A DNA stretch of 64,000 bases from Oscillospiraceae bacterium (lineage in GTDB: Bacteria; Bacillota; Clostridia; Oscillospirales; Oscillospiraceae). The translations under genes were made by a program, and so were the position numbers. The notes under the pieces are model-generated. The model was not told the DNA's origin. It ran no database searches and worked only from the letters and a program-made list of their open reading frames with translations. The stretch covers positions 1-64,000 of the forward strand of contig JAFTFT010000007.1 of assembly GCA_017458335.1 (NCBI GenBank). Reading direction: 5' to 3'. Shown piece after piece: positions 39,781 to 48,928 of this stretch; position 1 is the first letter of the stretch; each line of letters begins with the position of its first letter.

Positions 39781-40853
39781 CAGATCTCCTGATACTTGTA
39801 CGCCGCGGCGCAGGCCCCCTCCGAGGAGACCATACAGGGTCCCACCGGATCCTCCGGCGTGCAGACTTTCTCAAACAGCGGGCACTGCCGCGGGCGCAGC
39901 TTTCCCGTAATCACGTCTCCGCAGCGGCAGCCGTTCTGCAGCACCGCCTTTCCCGGATGAATCCGGAAGCGTTTTGCCGCGTCGTAATCCGAAAGCTCTT
40001 CCCGCAGCGCGAAGCCGCTCTCCGGAATCTCACCCAGACCGCGCCAGTTCGCGCGCTGCAGGGTAAAGGCCCGTTCCAGCATCCGCTTGGCCAGGATGTT
40101 GCCCTCCGGCCGCACCGCCTTTGTGTAGGCGTTCTGGATCTTCGGCGCTCCGTCTGTAATCTGCTTGAGCAGCAGATACACCGCCGTCAGGATCTCTTCC
40201 GTCTCAAAGCCGCTGATGACCCCCGGCATCCGGTACTCCTCCGGCAGGAAGCGGAAGCCCGCTTCGCCGATGATCGTCGCCACATGCCCCGGGCACAGGA
40301 AACCGTCCACCGCGAAGTCCTCCGTCGCCATCAGCGCCCGCAGCGCCGGCTCCACCGATTTGAGCAGAGAAAGCACCGTAAAGCTTTTAAGTTCTCTTTC
40401 CTTCGCGGTCAGCAGGGCCGCCGCGGTTCCCGGCGCCGTGGTTTCAAAGCCGACGCCCAGAAAAACGACCTGCTTTCCCGGTTCCTGCGCGGCGATCTCC
40501 ACCGCGTCCATCGGGGAATAGACAATCCGCACATCCGCGCCCAGCGCGCGCCGTCTCATCAGGCTGTCCCCCCGGCGGCTTCCCGGCACGCGGAGCATAT
40601 CGCCGTAACTGGTGAGCACCACGTCCGGCTCCATCGAGAGCTCCAGCACCGCGTCGATGTCTTCCGGCGGCGTCACGCACACCGGACAGCCCGGCCCGGA
40701 AATCAGGCGGATATGCTCCGGCAACAGGCTTCGGATCCCCGCTTCGGCAATCGCCATGGTATGGGTCCCGCAGACCTCCATAATCTGCGTCTCACCCAGC
40801 GGGAGATCCGCGATCGCCTCAAGAAGCTTCCGGCACGTCTCATCCGAGCGCAT
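39780..40853 (-). CDS. hypD: Hydrogenase maturation protein HypD
   Basis: 357 residues from ATG 40853 after GGAGGAG. Contains MEVCGTHTMAI, GPGCPVCVTP, GFETTAPGTA and a C-terminal Cys-rich [4Fe-4S] site (CRCGDVITGKLRPRQCPLF). Scaffold with HypC for assembling Fe(CN)2CO. Overlaps hypC by 14 bases. Confidence 0.97.
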   Translation of the reverse strand: MRSDETCRKLLEAIADLPLGETQIMEVCGTHTMAIAEAGIRSLLPEHIRLISGPGCPVCVTPPEDIDAVLELSMEPDVVLTSYGDMLRVPGSRRGDSLMRRRALGADVRIVYSPMDAVEIAAQEPGKQVVFLGVGFETTAPGTAAALLTAKERELKSFTVLSLLKSVEPALRALMATEDFAVDGFLCPGHVATIIGEAGFRFLPEEYRMPGVISGFETEEILTAVYLLLKQITDGAPKIQNAYTKAVRPEGNILAKRMLERAFTLQRANWRGLGEIPESGFALREELSDYDAAKRFRIHPGKAVLQNGCRCGDVITGKLRPRQCPLFEKVCTPEDPVGPCMVSSEGACAAAYKYQEI

Positions 40854-41061
40854 GCTGCAGCTCCTCCCAGGTCTCCAAATCGTCCGCCGCCTGCTCCTCC
40901 GGGAGGCGCTCGATGGCGAAGCCCGCATGGACCATCACATAGTCGCCGATCTTCGGATCGGGAATAAAGTCCACACGGACCGAGCGGCGCATGCCGAGAG
41001 CCTCTCCGACCGCGTCTTTTCCGTTGATTTCTACCAGTTTCAAAGGGACTGCCAGACACAT
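40840..41061 (-). CDS. hypC: Hydrogenase maturation chaperone HypC
   Basis: 73 residues starting MCLAVPLKLVEI; Cys2 is the iron-carrying ligand and is invariant. HypC shuttles the Fe(CN)2CO unit to the large subunit. First gene of the long hyp-hydrogenase transcript. Confidence 0.96.
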   Translation of the reverse strand: MCLAVPLKLVEINGKDAVGEALGMRRSVRVDFIPDPKIGDYVMVHAGFAIERLPEEQAADDLETWEELQHALG

Positions 41062-41132
41062 GATTCCTTACTCTTTTCCGGTAATACGATATTATGTAAA
41101 TCGTCAGATAATTATCAGTACATACATGGTAT

Positions 41133-41161
41133 AATATATACCCTTTTGATTTTTTTATCAA
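41133..41161 (-). promoter_or_regulatory. Promoter of the hypC-hydrogenase operon
   Basis: On the minus strand TTGATA (41161-41156) and TATATT (41138-41133) are 17 bases apart in a very AT-rich stretch between hypF and hypC. It is the only good promoter I see for the 11-kb run of minus-strand genes down to 29.9 kb. Confidence 0.75.
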
Positions 41162-41200
41162 TAGCTTTCGCTTTGAATCCTTGAATTTTTCTAAACTAAC

Positions 41201-43438
41201 TTAATGCTTTCCTGCGTTCCCGATCATCAACTGACCGAGGCTCAGGCCCTCGTCATTGCAGGAGACTCTTCGGTGGTGATATACCTCCAGGCCTCGTGCA
41301 TACAGCCGGTTCGGCAGGCGCTGCATCACATACTGGTTCTGAAAGCTCCCGCCCGAGAGCACGACCCGCCGGATTCCCGTTTTTTCTGCCGTATCGGCCG
41401 CCTGTTCGGCCGCCATTTCGATCAGGGTGTTCATGAACTTCGCCGCGAGAACCGGCACATCGGCGCCGGTCTGCCGCTCCTCTGTGAGCGCCCGGATCAT
41501 CGGCCGCCAGTCGAAGCGCAGCAGCTCTGTGTCATTTTCATCCGGTACAAAGCAAACCGGGAAGTGTTCTCCGCTCTCTCCCGCCGCCGCTTCCAGCAGG
41601 ATCGCGGCCTGCCCTTCATAGTTGCAGAGCTCCTTGATCCCCAGGATCGCGGCCGCGCCGTCGAAGAGCCGTCCCATTCCGGAGGAGCGCGGGCAGTTCA
41701 GGCCGGCCTTCAGCTGTTTTTCCAGCCGTACGGCGTCCCGGATTCCGTCCGTCTCACAGCCCGCGGCCTGCAGCAGGGCGAAAGCCACCCGGTACGGTTC
41801 CTTCACGGCCCGGTCCCCGCCGATGAGCGGAATCGGCAGGATGCTTCCGAACCGCTGAAACCCGGTGTAATCTCCAACCAGGCATTCCGCTCCCCAGCTG
41901 CTTCCGTCGGTGCCGAGGCCCGTCCCGTCCCAGATCAGCCCGATGCAGGGGCCGGCCAGTCTGTTGTCCGCCATGCAGGAGGCCATATGCGCGTGGTGAT
42001 GCTGTACCTGCCGGAGCGGAATGCGCTCCCGCTCCGCCCGTTCCTGGGCGTAGCGGGTGGAGAGGTAATCCGGATGCAGGTCGCAGACGATTGTCTCCGG
42101 ATGGATGTCGAAGAGCCGCTCAAAATGCCGGATCTGCTTTTCATAGTGTTCCAGGGTCTCCAGGTTCTTGAGGTCCCCGATATGCTGGCTGAGGAAGGCA
42201 TGCTCTCCCTTCCCCGCACAGATGCTGGCCTTCTGTTCCGCGCCGCAGGCAAGAAGATGCCCCTTCAGCTGCGGTACCGTCACCGGCTGCGGCACATAGC
42301 CGCGGGACCTGCGTGCGAAGTATTCGTGTCCGTCCAGGACCCAGCAGAGCGAGTCGTCGCAGCGGGTCTGGATCACGCGGTTATGCAGCAGGAAACCGTC
42401 CGCGATCCCCCGCAGCGCCTCCACCGCCTCTTCGTTGTCCTTCTGAATCGGGGTGTCGGAGAGATTGGCGCTGGTCATGATGAGCATGTCGATGTCGTCC
42501 CCGAACAGCAGCACATGCAGCGGCGTATAGGGCAGCATCACCCCGATGTACCCGTTCTCACTGAGATGCTCATATCTGTCACAACGTTTCCGCAGCAGGA
42601 CGATCGGTTTGCGGGCGCCGGTGAGAATTCTCTCCTCCGCTGTGGATACCAGACAGATTTTCCGCGCCGCTTCCGCATCGCGGCACATGACGGCAAAGGG
42701 TTTTTCGTCGCGCTGCTTCCTCCGCCGCAGCTCCGCGGCGATGGCCGGTTCGTCACAGCGGCAGGCCAGATGGAAGCCGCCGAGGCCTTTTACCGCGATG
42801 ATTTTCCCGGCTTTCAAGGCGCTTCTCGCAAGCTCGATGGCGTCCCCCGTCACGGCGCTGCCCGCCGCGTCCAGGAAGGACACTTCCGGTCCGCACACCG
42901 GGCAGCAGTCCGGCTGGGCGTGGTAACGGCGGTTCTCAATGTCGTGATATTCCCTCTCACAGTTCGGGCACATCGGGAAGGCCTTCATGGAAGTTTTCGG
43001 CCGGTCGTAGGGCACGTCCTCGATGATCGTAAAGCGCGGCCCGCAGTTGGTGCAGTTGATAAAGGGATAGCGGTATCTCCGGTCGGCCGGATCGCGGAGT
43101 TCCCGAAGGCAGTCTGCGCAGATCGAGATATCCGGCGAGATGAGGGTGTTCCGCTCATTCTGCCGCTCACTGCCGATGATGGTAAAGGTCTCAAAGCCTT
43201 TCCACGGGATCTCCCGGCTTGTGATGGATTCAATCACCGCAAGCGGCGGCGCCTCAGTGGGCAGAGCTGTGAGGAACCGGCGGATCGCCTCTCCCTCTCC
43301 TTCCAGCTCCATGGTCACCCCGGAGGAGGTGTTCCGAATCGTCCCTTTCAGGCCGTAAGCACGTACCAGGCGGTGGATGAACGGACGAAATCCTACCCCC
43401 TGTACAATTCCTTTGATTTTGACTTCTGCAGCCTGCAT
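41201..43438 (-). CDS. hypF: Carbamoyltransferase HypF
   Basis: 745 residues: acylphosphatase domain (KGIVQGVGFRPFIHRL), two CxxC zinc fingers (CADCLRE...CTNCGPRF and CPNCERE...CCPVCG), YrdC-like domain and Kae1/TobZ-like carbamoyltransferase domain (HHHAHMASCMADN). Makes the carbamoyl group from carbamoyl phosphate and hands it to HypE. It is separated from hypC by about 140 bases and has its own promoter. Confidence 0.97.
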   Translation of the reverse strand: MQAAEVKIKGIVQGVGFRPFIHRLVRAYGLKGTIRNTSSGVTMELEGEGEAIRRFLTALPTEAPPLAVIESITSREIPWKGFETFTIIGSERQNERNTLISPDISICADCLRELRDPADRRYRYPFINCTNCGPRFTIIEDVPYDRPKTSMKAFPMCPNCEREYHDIENRRYHAQPDCCPVCGPEVSFLDAAGSAVTGDAIELARSALKAGKIIAVKGLGGFHLACRCDEPAIAAELRRRKQRDEKPFAVMCRDAEAARKICLVSTAEERILTGARKPIVLLRKRCDRYEHLSENGYIGVMLPYTPLHVLLFGDDIDMLIMTSANLSDTPIQKDNEEAVEALRGIADGFLLHNRVIQTRCDDSLCWVLDGHEYFARRSRGYVPQPVTVPQLKGHLLACGAEQKASICAGKGEHAFLSQHIGDLKNLETLEHYEKQIRHFERLFDIHPETIVCDLHPDYLSTRYAQERAERERIPLRQVQHHHAHMASCMADNRLAGPCIGLIWDGTGLGTDGSSWGAECLVGDYTGFQRFGSILPIPLIGGDRAVKEPYRVAFALLQAAGCETDGIRDAVRLEKQLKAGLNCPRSSGMGRLFDGAAAILGIKELCNYEGQAAILLEAAAGESGEHFPVCFVPDENDTELLRFDWRPMIRALTEERQTGADVPVLAAKFMNTLIEMAAEQAADTAEKTGIRRVVLSGGSFQNQYVMQRLPNRLYARGLEVYHHRRVSCNDEGLSLGQLMIGNAGKH

Positions 43439-43506
43439 TCTTTTTCCTCCGCCCGGTCCTTTGCTCAGCAGTCTCCGGAGACGCCGCCGGAGCCTCTTTT
43501 GTCCTT

Positions 43507-43535
43507 ATGATAGTACATGATTCCCAGTTTTACAA
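43507..43535 (-). promoter_or_regulatory. Promoter of hypF
   Basis: On the minus strand TTGTAA (43535-43530) and TATCAT (43512-43507) with a 17-base spacer, about 70 bases upstream of hypF. Confidence 0.65.
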
Positions 43536-43614
43536 GGGCATTTCTTTCCCGTTTCCCGCTCTGTTTTTGTTCCGTATTCCGCCGCGCCGGGGCTTCCGCC
43601 GGGACATAAAAAAC

Positions 43615-43643
43615 TTGACGGCATATCATGCGGAGAGTATAAT
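43615..43643 (+). promoter_or_regulatory. Promoter of the sensory hydrogenase operon
   Basis: TTGACG at 43615-43620 and TATAAT at 43638-43643, 17-base spacer. It is followed by a leader of about 150 bases with several short inverted repeats (for example CCTGG near 43673 and CCAGG near 43722) before the first gene. The promoter faces away from the hypF promoter. Confidence 0.85.
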
Positions 43644-43803
43644 AATTTGACTTTTCCGGGTACCTGTTTCACCCTGGAATTGTCCCTCACCCGTGGTCTT
43701 CCGGGTCTTTTGCCGGGAAACCCCAGGTTTTGATTCCGAGTTGCATTCATTTTTTTATTATTCATGCAATAACGTTCAGAATGTTTTAGAAAGGATGGTT
43801 TTG

Positions 43804-44049
43804 ATGTTAAACGTATCGATCTGTGTAGGAAGCGCCTGTCATATGAAGGGCTCCCGTGAGGTGATCGCCAAACTCAAAGATCTGGTCAAGATGCATCAGC
43901 TTGAGGGCAAGGTGCTGCTGAATGGTTCGTTCTGCACCGGAAACTGCCAGCATGCGGTCTGCGTGGTGATTGACGACACGGTATACTCGGTCCGTCCCGA
44001 GACGGCGGAGGCTTTCTTCAACAACGAGATTCTCGCCCGTGTCAGCTGA
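43804..44049 (+). CDS. Thioredoxin-like [2Fe-2S] ferredoxin (NuoE C-terminal-like)
   Basis: 81 residues from ATG 43804 after AAAGGATGG. Two cysteine pairs (ICVGSACHMKGS and GSFCTGNCQ) match the TRX-like [2Fe-2S] fold of NuoE/HydC subunits. Probably relays electrons to or from the sensory hydrogenase encoded 18 bases downstream. Confidence 0.88.
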   Translation: MLNVSICVGSACHMKGSREVIAKLKDLVKMHQLEGKVLLNGSFCTGNCQHAVCVVIDDTVYSVRPETAEAFFNNEILARVS

Positions 44050-44067
44050 GCTTCTCTGAGATTCAAG

Positions 44068-46062
44068 ATGCGGATCATTGATTTCAACTCCAACCGGTGC
44101 AGACATTGCTACAAGTGCGTTCGAAACTGCGAAATCAAGGCGATTTCCGTGCGCGGCGGCCGGGCGGTTATCATGGAGGATCACTGTATTCTCTGCGGGC
44201 GATGTCTGGCCGTCTGTCCGCAGGAGGCCAAAACTCTTACCAGCGAACTGCCGCAGGTAAAGGCAATGATACGCCGCGGTGAACGGGTCGCGGCTCAGCT
44301 CGCGCCGTCCTATGTCGGCCTGCTGGAATTTCAGCAGCTCGGTCAGGTCCGCGCCGCCCTTCGGAAGCTTGGCTTTGCGGATGTATTTGAAACGGCCGAG
44401 GGTGCCGCCGCCGTCACCGACGCCTATCTTCAGCTCATTGAAGAAGAGCGGATGGACAACATCATCACCACCTGCTGCCCCGCCGTGAACGACATGATCG
44501 AGATGTACTTCCCGGCGCTTGTACCCGCTCTCGCTCCTGTCGTTTCCCCGATGATCGCTTCCGGCCGCATCATCAAGCAGCGTCTCGGCATCGACACGCG
44601 TGTTGTGTTTATCGGCCCATGCATTGCGAAGCGGAAAGAGGCCCGGGATCTGCGCCACGCAGACGCTGTCGACGCCGTACTCAGCTTTGATGAGCTGAAG
44701 CACTGGCTGGTGGAAGAGGACATCCGGATCGACGAGTGCGAGGACGAACCCTTCCCATTTGACCCGGCGGTTAACCGGCTGTATCCCGTGACGGGAGGTG
44801 TTCTCGCCTCGGTGCGGGCAGGACTCTCCGAAGATGCGTCGCATCATTATCGCCAGTTCTGTGTCCACGGCCTTTCCAGCTGTATTGAGCTCTGCCGGGA
44901 CATTGCGGCGGGCTCTGTCCACCGCTGCGTGATCGAGATGAACAGCTGTGAAAACGGCTGCGTCAAAGGTCCCGCCATCAGCGGAAAGGGCGTTTATCCC
45001 TACAAGATCAAGCTGGAGATGCAGGAAAGGATCCGCCCGGAACCCGTTCCGCAGGAGACGCTCCGGCACAGCATGGAGGGGGTCAGTCTCGACAAGCAGT
45101 TTGAAGACCGCTCTCACGATGAGCCCATGCCCACCGAAGAAGAGATCCGGCAGATCCTTGCCAAGACCGGCAAGCACAGTCCCGAGGATGAACTCAACTG
45201 CGGCGCCTGCGGCTACGCAAGCTGCCGCGAGAAAGCCATCGCCGTCTATCTCGGGAAGGCGGAACTGGAGATGTGCATTCCCTATCTGACTTCCCAGGCC
45301 GAGTCCATGGCAAACCTGATCCTGAACGAGAGTCCGAACGCCATGATCATCGCCGACGCCTCCGGCCATATTCTGGAATACGCCGCCGTGGGCGAGCGTT
45401 TCTTCCACGTGAGCCGCGAGCAGGCCCTGAAATCAAGGCTCTCCGACCTCATCAGTCCGCAGGACTGGGAAACCGTCCAGCATACCCACCATAATATCTA
45501 CGGCAAGAAGGTCTATTATAAAAGCCTTGACCTCTGGACGCTGCAGAATGTCGTGTATATTCCCAAACTGAACAGCACCCTGATGACCTTCATCGACATC
45601 ACCGCCCAGGAAAAGCGGCTCCGGCAGGAACAGGAGGCCCGGAACGCGACGATGGAAATGGCCCAGAACGTCATCCGAAATCAGATGTTCACCGCCCAGA
45701 AAATCGCAAGTCTTCTCGGCGAGACCACGGCGGAGACCAAGATGACCCTGACCCGGCTGATGAATGTCATGCAGGACAAGGCCTATGAACAGGGCGGAGA
45801 CAGCGACGCTCCGGAAGCGCAGGCGGCCGATCTTCCGGCAGTCTACGGTGACGATGCTTCTTCCCTTGCGGTTGAAGCCTCTTCGCCTTCCGGCGGTAGC
45901 GGCATCCCCGACCCGATCGGTGACCTGCCTATGGCTCCCGCTTCCGGGAAGCCGAAGCTCAAGATCAACACGAAGTACGCAAGGCCCGCTCCGGGCCTCT
46001 TCTCCGGTCAGGAGACCGCTTCGAACGAAGACCCCCGTGAGGGTACCGGGGAGCCCCTATGA
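44068..46062 (+). CDS. hydS: Sensory [FeFe] hydrogenase with PAS domain (group C, HydS-like)
   Basis: 664 residues. Two N-terminal [4Fe-4S] sites (Cys11, 14, 17, 21 and 40, 43, 46, 50), then an H-cluster domain with TTCCP (134-138), IGPCIAKRKE (Cys185) and MNSCENGC (291-298). The next site has Cys378, 381, 386 and 403 (NCGACGYASC), followed by a PAS domain at about 412-515 and a coiled segment at 515-570. The Pro-rich tail is probably disordered. Such proteins are thought to sense H2 or redox state, not to make H2 in bulk. Overlaps the phosphatase gene by 4 bases. Confidence 0.93.
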   Translation: MRIIDFNSNRCRHCYKCVRNCEIKAISVRGGRAVIMEDHCILCGRCLAVCPQEAKTLTSELPQVKAMIRRGERVAAQLAPSYVGLLEFQQLGQVRAALRKLGFADVFETAEGAAAVTDAYLQLIEEERMDNIITTCCPAVNDMIEMYFPALVPALAPVVSPMIASGRIIKQRLGIDTRVVFIGPCIAKRKEARDLRHADAVDAVLSFDELKHWLVEEDIRIDECEDEPFPFDPAVNRLYPVTGGVLASVRAGLSEDASHHYRQFCVHGLSSCIELCRDIAAGSVHRCVIEMNSCENGCVKGPAISGKGVYPYKIKLEMQERIRPEPVPQETLRHSMEGVSLDKQFEDRSHDEPMPTEEEIRQILAKTGKHSPEDELNCGACGYASCREKAIAVYLGKAELEMCIPYLTSQAESMANLILNESPNAMIIADASGHILEYAAVGERFFHVSREQALKSRLSDLISPQDWETVQHTHHNIYGKKVYYKSLDLWTLQNVVYIPKLNSTLMTFIDITAQEKRLRQEQEARNATMEMAQNVIRNQMFTAQKIASLLGETTAETKMTLTRLMNVMQDKAYEQGGDSDAPEAQAADLPAVYGDDASSLAVEASSPSGGSGIPDPIGDLPMAPASGKPKLKINTKYARPAPGLFSGQETASNEDPREGTGEPL

Positions 46063-47240
46063 ACATCACAACGGAAATGGCGAGCCGGAGTCTGAACCAC
46101 GTCGGAGAGATTCTCTGCGGCGACCAGGTACAGATTGTCCACCGTAAAGACTCCGACATCCTGGTGCTCGCCGACGGTATGGGCAGCGGTGTCCGGGCCA
46201 ACATGCTCTCGACGCTGACAAGCCAAATTTTCGGCAAGATGCTGCTGGAAGGCGCCTCGCTGGAAGAATGCGTGGAGACGGTCATCGACACCCTGCCCGC
46301 GGACCCGCGCACCGGTGCGTCTTATTCGACCTTCACCGTCCTGCAGATCTTCCACGACGGCCGGGGCATCCTGTATGAATATGAAAATCCCGGCTGCATT
46401 TTCATTCGGGACAACAGCCTGGTCCCGATCCCGGAAAACATCCGGATCATCTCCGGCAAGCAGATCAACACATTTCGCTTCACCGCCCGGGTAGGGGATA
46501 CCTTCCTGATCATGAGCGACGGAACCATCCACGCCGGGCTCGGCGATCTGATGAGCTTCGGCTGGCCCTGGGAAGACATCGCCGACTTTGCTCTGCGCGG
46601 TCACAAAGACGGCCAATCCCCTCTGCGGGAAGCCATGCGGATCTGTGAGACCTGCAACGACCTCTATTACGGCCGGCCCGGCGACGACACTACTGTCGCC
46701 TGCGTCCATGTGACCAACCGCACTCAGCTTCACCTTATGACGGGTCCGGCGCGGGACAAGGCCGACGACGTCCGGATGGTGCAGGCCTTTATGAGCGGCG
46801 ACCGCAACGTTAAGCGGATCGTAAGCGGCGGGACCAGCGCCTCGATTGTCTCAAGAGTGCTCAACCGGCCCATGCGGGTTTCGATGGAGTATGACGACTC
46901 GGGCCTACCGCCCGAGGGCTTCATCGAAGGGATCGATCTGGTCACGGAGGGCGTACTGACGCTGGCCAGGGTCATTCAGATTCTGAAAGAATATGCTCAG
47001 CCGGAAAACGTCGATGAAGGCTTCTTCAAGCGCCTTGACGAACCGAACCCCGCGGCGAAAGTCGCCCGGATGATCATCGAGGACTGTACGGAGATTCATC
47101 TCTATGTCGGCACGGCGGTCAACGCCGCCTACCAGAACCCCGATCTTCCGCTGGAGCTCGGGCTTCGGATGAACCTGACCAACCAGCTTTCCGAAGCCCT
47201 CGAGGCAGTCGGAAAGAAAGTGGAATACGATTATTTCTAA
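46059..47240 (+). CDS. SpoIIE/PP2C-type serine phosphatase, partner of the sensory hydrogenase
   Basis: 393 residues. PPM-family metal sites are seen in LVLADGMGSG near residue 38, IMSDGTIHAG near 150 and PGDDTTVACV near 208. The C-terminal about 170 residues have no domain I recognise. ATGA overlap with hydS implies coupled synthesis, so the output of the sensor is likely dephosphorylation of a protein, perhaps an anti-anti-sigma factor (inference; none is encoded here). Confidence 0.92.
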   Translation: MNITTEMASRSLNHVGEILCGDQVQIVHRKDSDILVLADGMGSGVRANMLSTLTSQIFGKMLLEGASLEECVETVIDTLPADPRTGASYSTFTVLQIFHDGRGILYEYENPGCIFIRDNSLVPIPENIRIISGKQINTFRFTARVGDTFLIMSDGTIHAGLGDLMSFGWPWEDIADFALRGHKDGQSPLREAMRICETCNDLYYGRPGDDTTVACVHVTNRTQLHLMTGPARDKADDVRMVQAFMSGDRNVKRIVSGGTSASIVSRVLNRPMRVSMEYDDSGLPPEGFIEGIDLVTEGVLTLARVIQILKEYAQPENVDEGFFKRLDEPNPAAKVARMIIEDCTEIHLYVGTAVNAAYQNPDLPLELGLRMNLTNQLSEALEAVGKKVEYDYF

Positions 47241-47352
47241 TCCACCCAGCCACACAAGCACTATTCAAGAGCACAAGCACGGTTGAACTTACAATCATAC
47301 GATGCCGGCTGCGATCCCGCGGCTGCATCGCGGAACACATAAGGGAGGACAC

Positions 47353-48822
47353 ATGGTTACCAACGACAGAACCACCAGCGATATCACCAAACGCATCTTC
47401 CGTGAAGTTGCGAGACTCACCTGGAACGGAGAACTGGAAAGCAAGAAAGAGTTTCTTCCGGAGACGATCATTCCGGGCCCCCTGCCGCAGTTTCGCTGCT
47501 GCATCTATCGCGAGCGTGAAATCATCCGCCAGCGCGTGCGGCTGGCCCGCGGCCAGTGCCCGGGAAAGAACGACACCGCCAACATTGTTCAGGTGATTCC
47601 GGCTGCCTGCGACGACTGCGCCATCTCGTCCTATTCCGTCACAGACAACTGTCACGGCTGTCTCGGTCACGCCTGTTATGAATCCTGCCGCTTCGGCGCG
47701 GTCTCCATCGTGCGGGATCACGGCAGAATCCGTGCCCACATCGACCCGCAGAAGTGCCGGGAATGCGGCATGTGCGCGAAAAACTGCCCCTACCAGGTCA
47801 TCGTGCATCAGGTGCGTCCCTGCAAGCAGGCCTGCCCGGTCGGCGCCATCACCATGGACGAAGAGACCGGCCTCTGCCAGATTGACGAGAGCAAGTGCAT
47901 CCAGTGCGGTCACTGCATCCACGCCTGCCCCTTCGGCGCGCTCGGCGCTAAAACTTTCCTGGTCGACGTCATCCATATGATTCTGGCCGGACGTAAGGTC
48001 TACGCCATGGTCGCCCCCGCGGTGGAGGGCCAGTTTGGCCCCGACATCACGCCCGATTCCTGGCGTGTTGCCCTGAAAAAAGCCGGCTTTGCCGACATGA
48101 TCGAAGTCGCCCTGGGCGGAGACCTGACCGCTGCGGCCGAAGCGGACGAGTGGGCGGAAGCCTTTGAACACGGCGAGAAGAAGACCACCTCCTGCTGCCC
48201 CGCGTTCGTGAACATGATCCGCAAGCACTTCCCGACGCTGAGCGAGAACATCTCCACAACGGTAAGTCCCATGTGCGCCGTCTCCCGCATGATCAAAGAG
48301 CAGGAGCCTGACGCCGTCACGGTGTTTATCGGCCCCTGCCAGGCCAAGAAGAGTGAAGCCCTGGACATCACCATCAACAACAACGCCGACTATGTCCTCA
48401 CCTTTGATGAGGCGGTCGAGATGCTGCGCGGAAAAGGCATCGAGCTTGAACCCGCGGAGGACTATACCCAGCAGGGTTCCACTTACGGCAAGCGCTTCGG
48501 CAACAGCGCCGGTGTCACCGCCGCCGTGCTGCAGTGCCTGAAGGAGCAGGAGATCGATGCAAGCGCGCTCTCCGTCAAGGTCTGCAACGGCGCCGTAGAG
48601 TGCAAGAACGCTCTTACCCTCATGAAGCTCGGAAAACTTCCCGAGAACTTCATGGAAGGCATGATCTGTGAAGGCGGCTGTGTCAGCGGTCCGTCCAGAC
48701 AGAAAGCGCTCAACGAGCTGAAGCGCGACCGCGACGCCATGATCGGCCGCGCGGACGGCAGAGGCGTCCATGAGAACCTGAAGCTCATGAACGTGGAACA
48801 GGTTCCCATGCACCGCGACTGA
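47353..48822 (+). CDS. [FeFe] hydrogenase, group B
   Basis: 489 residues from ATG 47353 after GGGAGGAC. A Cys-rich N-terminus carries several [4Fe-4S] sites, including CRECGMCAKNC and CIQCGHCIHAC. The complete H-cluster motifs are TSCCPAF (279-285), GPCQAKKSE (Cys329) and EGMICEGGC (435-443). All expected ligands are present, so it should be catalytic, using ferredoxin. There is a 112-base gap after the phosphatase gene; I found no strong promoter there. The H-cluster maturases HydE/F/G are not in this window. Confidence 0.95.
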   Translation: MVTNDRTTSDITKRIFREVARLTWNGELESKKEFLPETIIPGPLPQFRCCIYREREIIRQRVRLARGQCPGKNDTANIVQVIPAACDDCAISSYSVTDNCHGCLGHACYESCRFGAVSIVRDHGRIRAHIDPQKCRECGMCAKNCPYQVIVHQVRPCKQACPVGAITMDEETGLCQIDESKCIQCGHCIHACPFGALGAKTFLVDVIHMILAGRKVYAMVAPAVEGQFGPDITPDSWRVALKKAGFADMIEVALGGDLTAAAEADEWAEAFEHGEKKTTSCCPAFVNMIRKHFPTLSENISTTVSPMCAVSRMIKEQEPDAVTVFIGPCQAKKSEALDITINNNADYVLTFDEAVEMLRGKGIELEPAEDYTQQGSTYGKRFGNSAGVTAAVLQCLKEQEIDASALSVKVCNGAVECKNALTLMKLGKLPENFMEGMICEGGCVSGPSRQKALNELKRDRDAMIGRADGRGVHENLKLMNVEQVPMHRD

Positions 48823-48861
48823 TCCTCTTTTTTCATCCCCGGGTTTTATAATCGATTTGAA

Positions 48862-48903
48862 AGAAAACCATCCCGGCTCGTGTTGAGCCCGGATGGTTTT
48901 CTC
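48862..48903. terminator. Bidirectional terminator between the hydrogenase and phosphatase genes
   Basis: GAAAACCATCC and GGATGGTTTTC form the outer stem (about 48864-48901), with a CGGCTC/GAGCCCG inner part, flanked by A/T-rich sequence. It lies between convergent genes. Confidence 0.88.
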
Positions 48904-48928
48904 TATATATCTCTATATATGTTATTCA

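Noticed and set aside
44068-48822. Complex I or NADP-reducing hydrogenase (HndABCD) operon
   Set aside because: The NuoE-like protein suggests it, but no NuoF-like flavoprotein is present and the 44-kb hydrogenase has PAS and phosphatase partners, fitting a sensory role.
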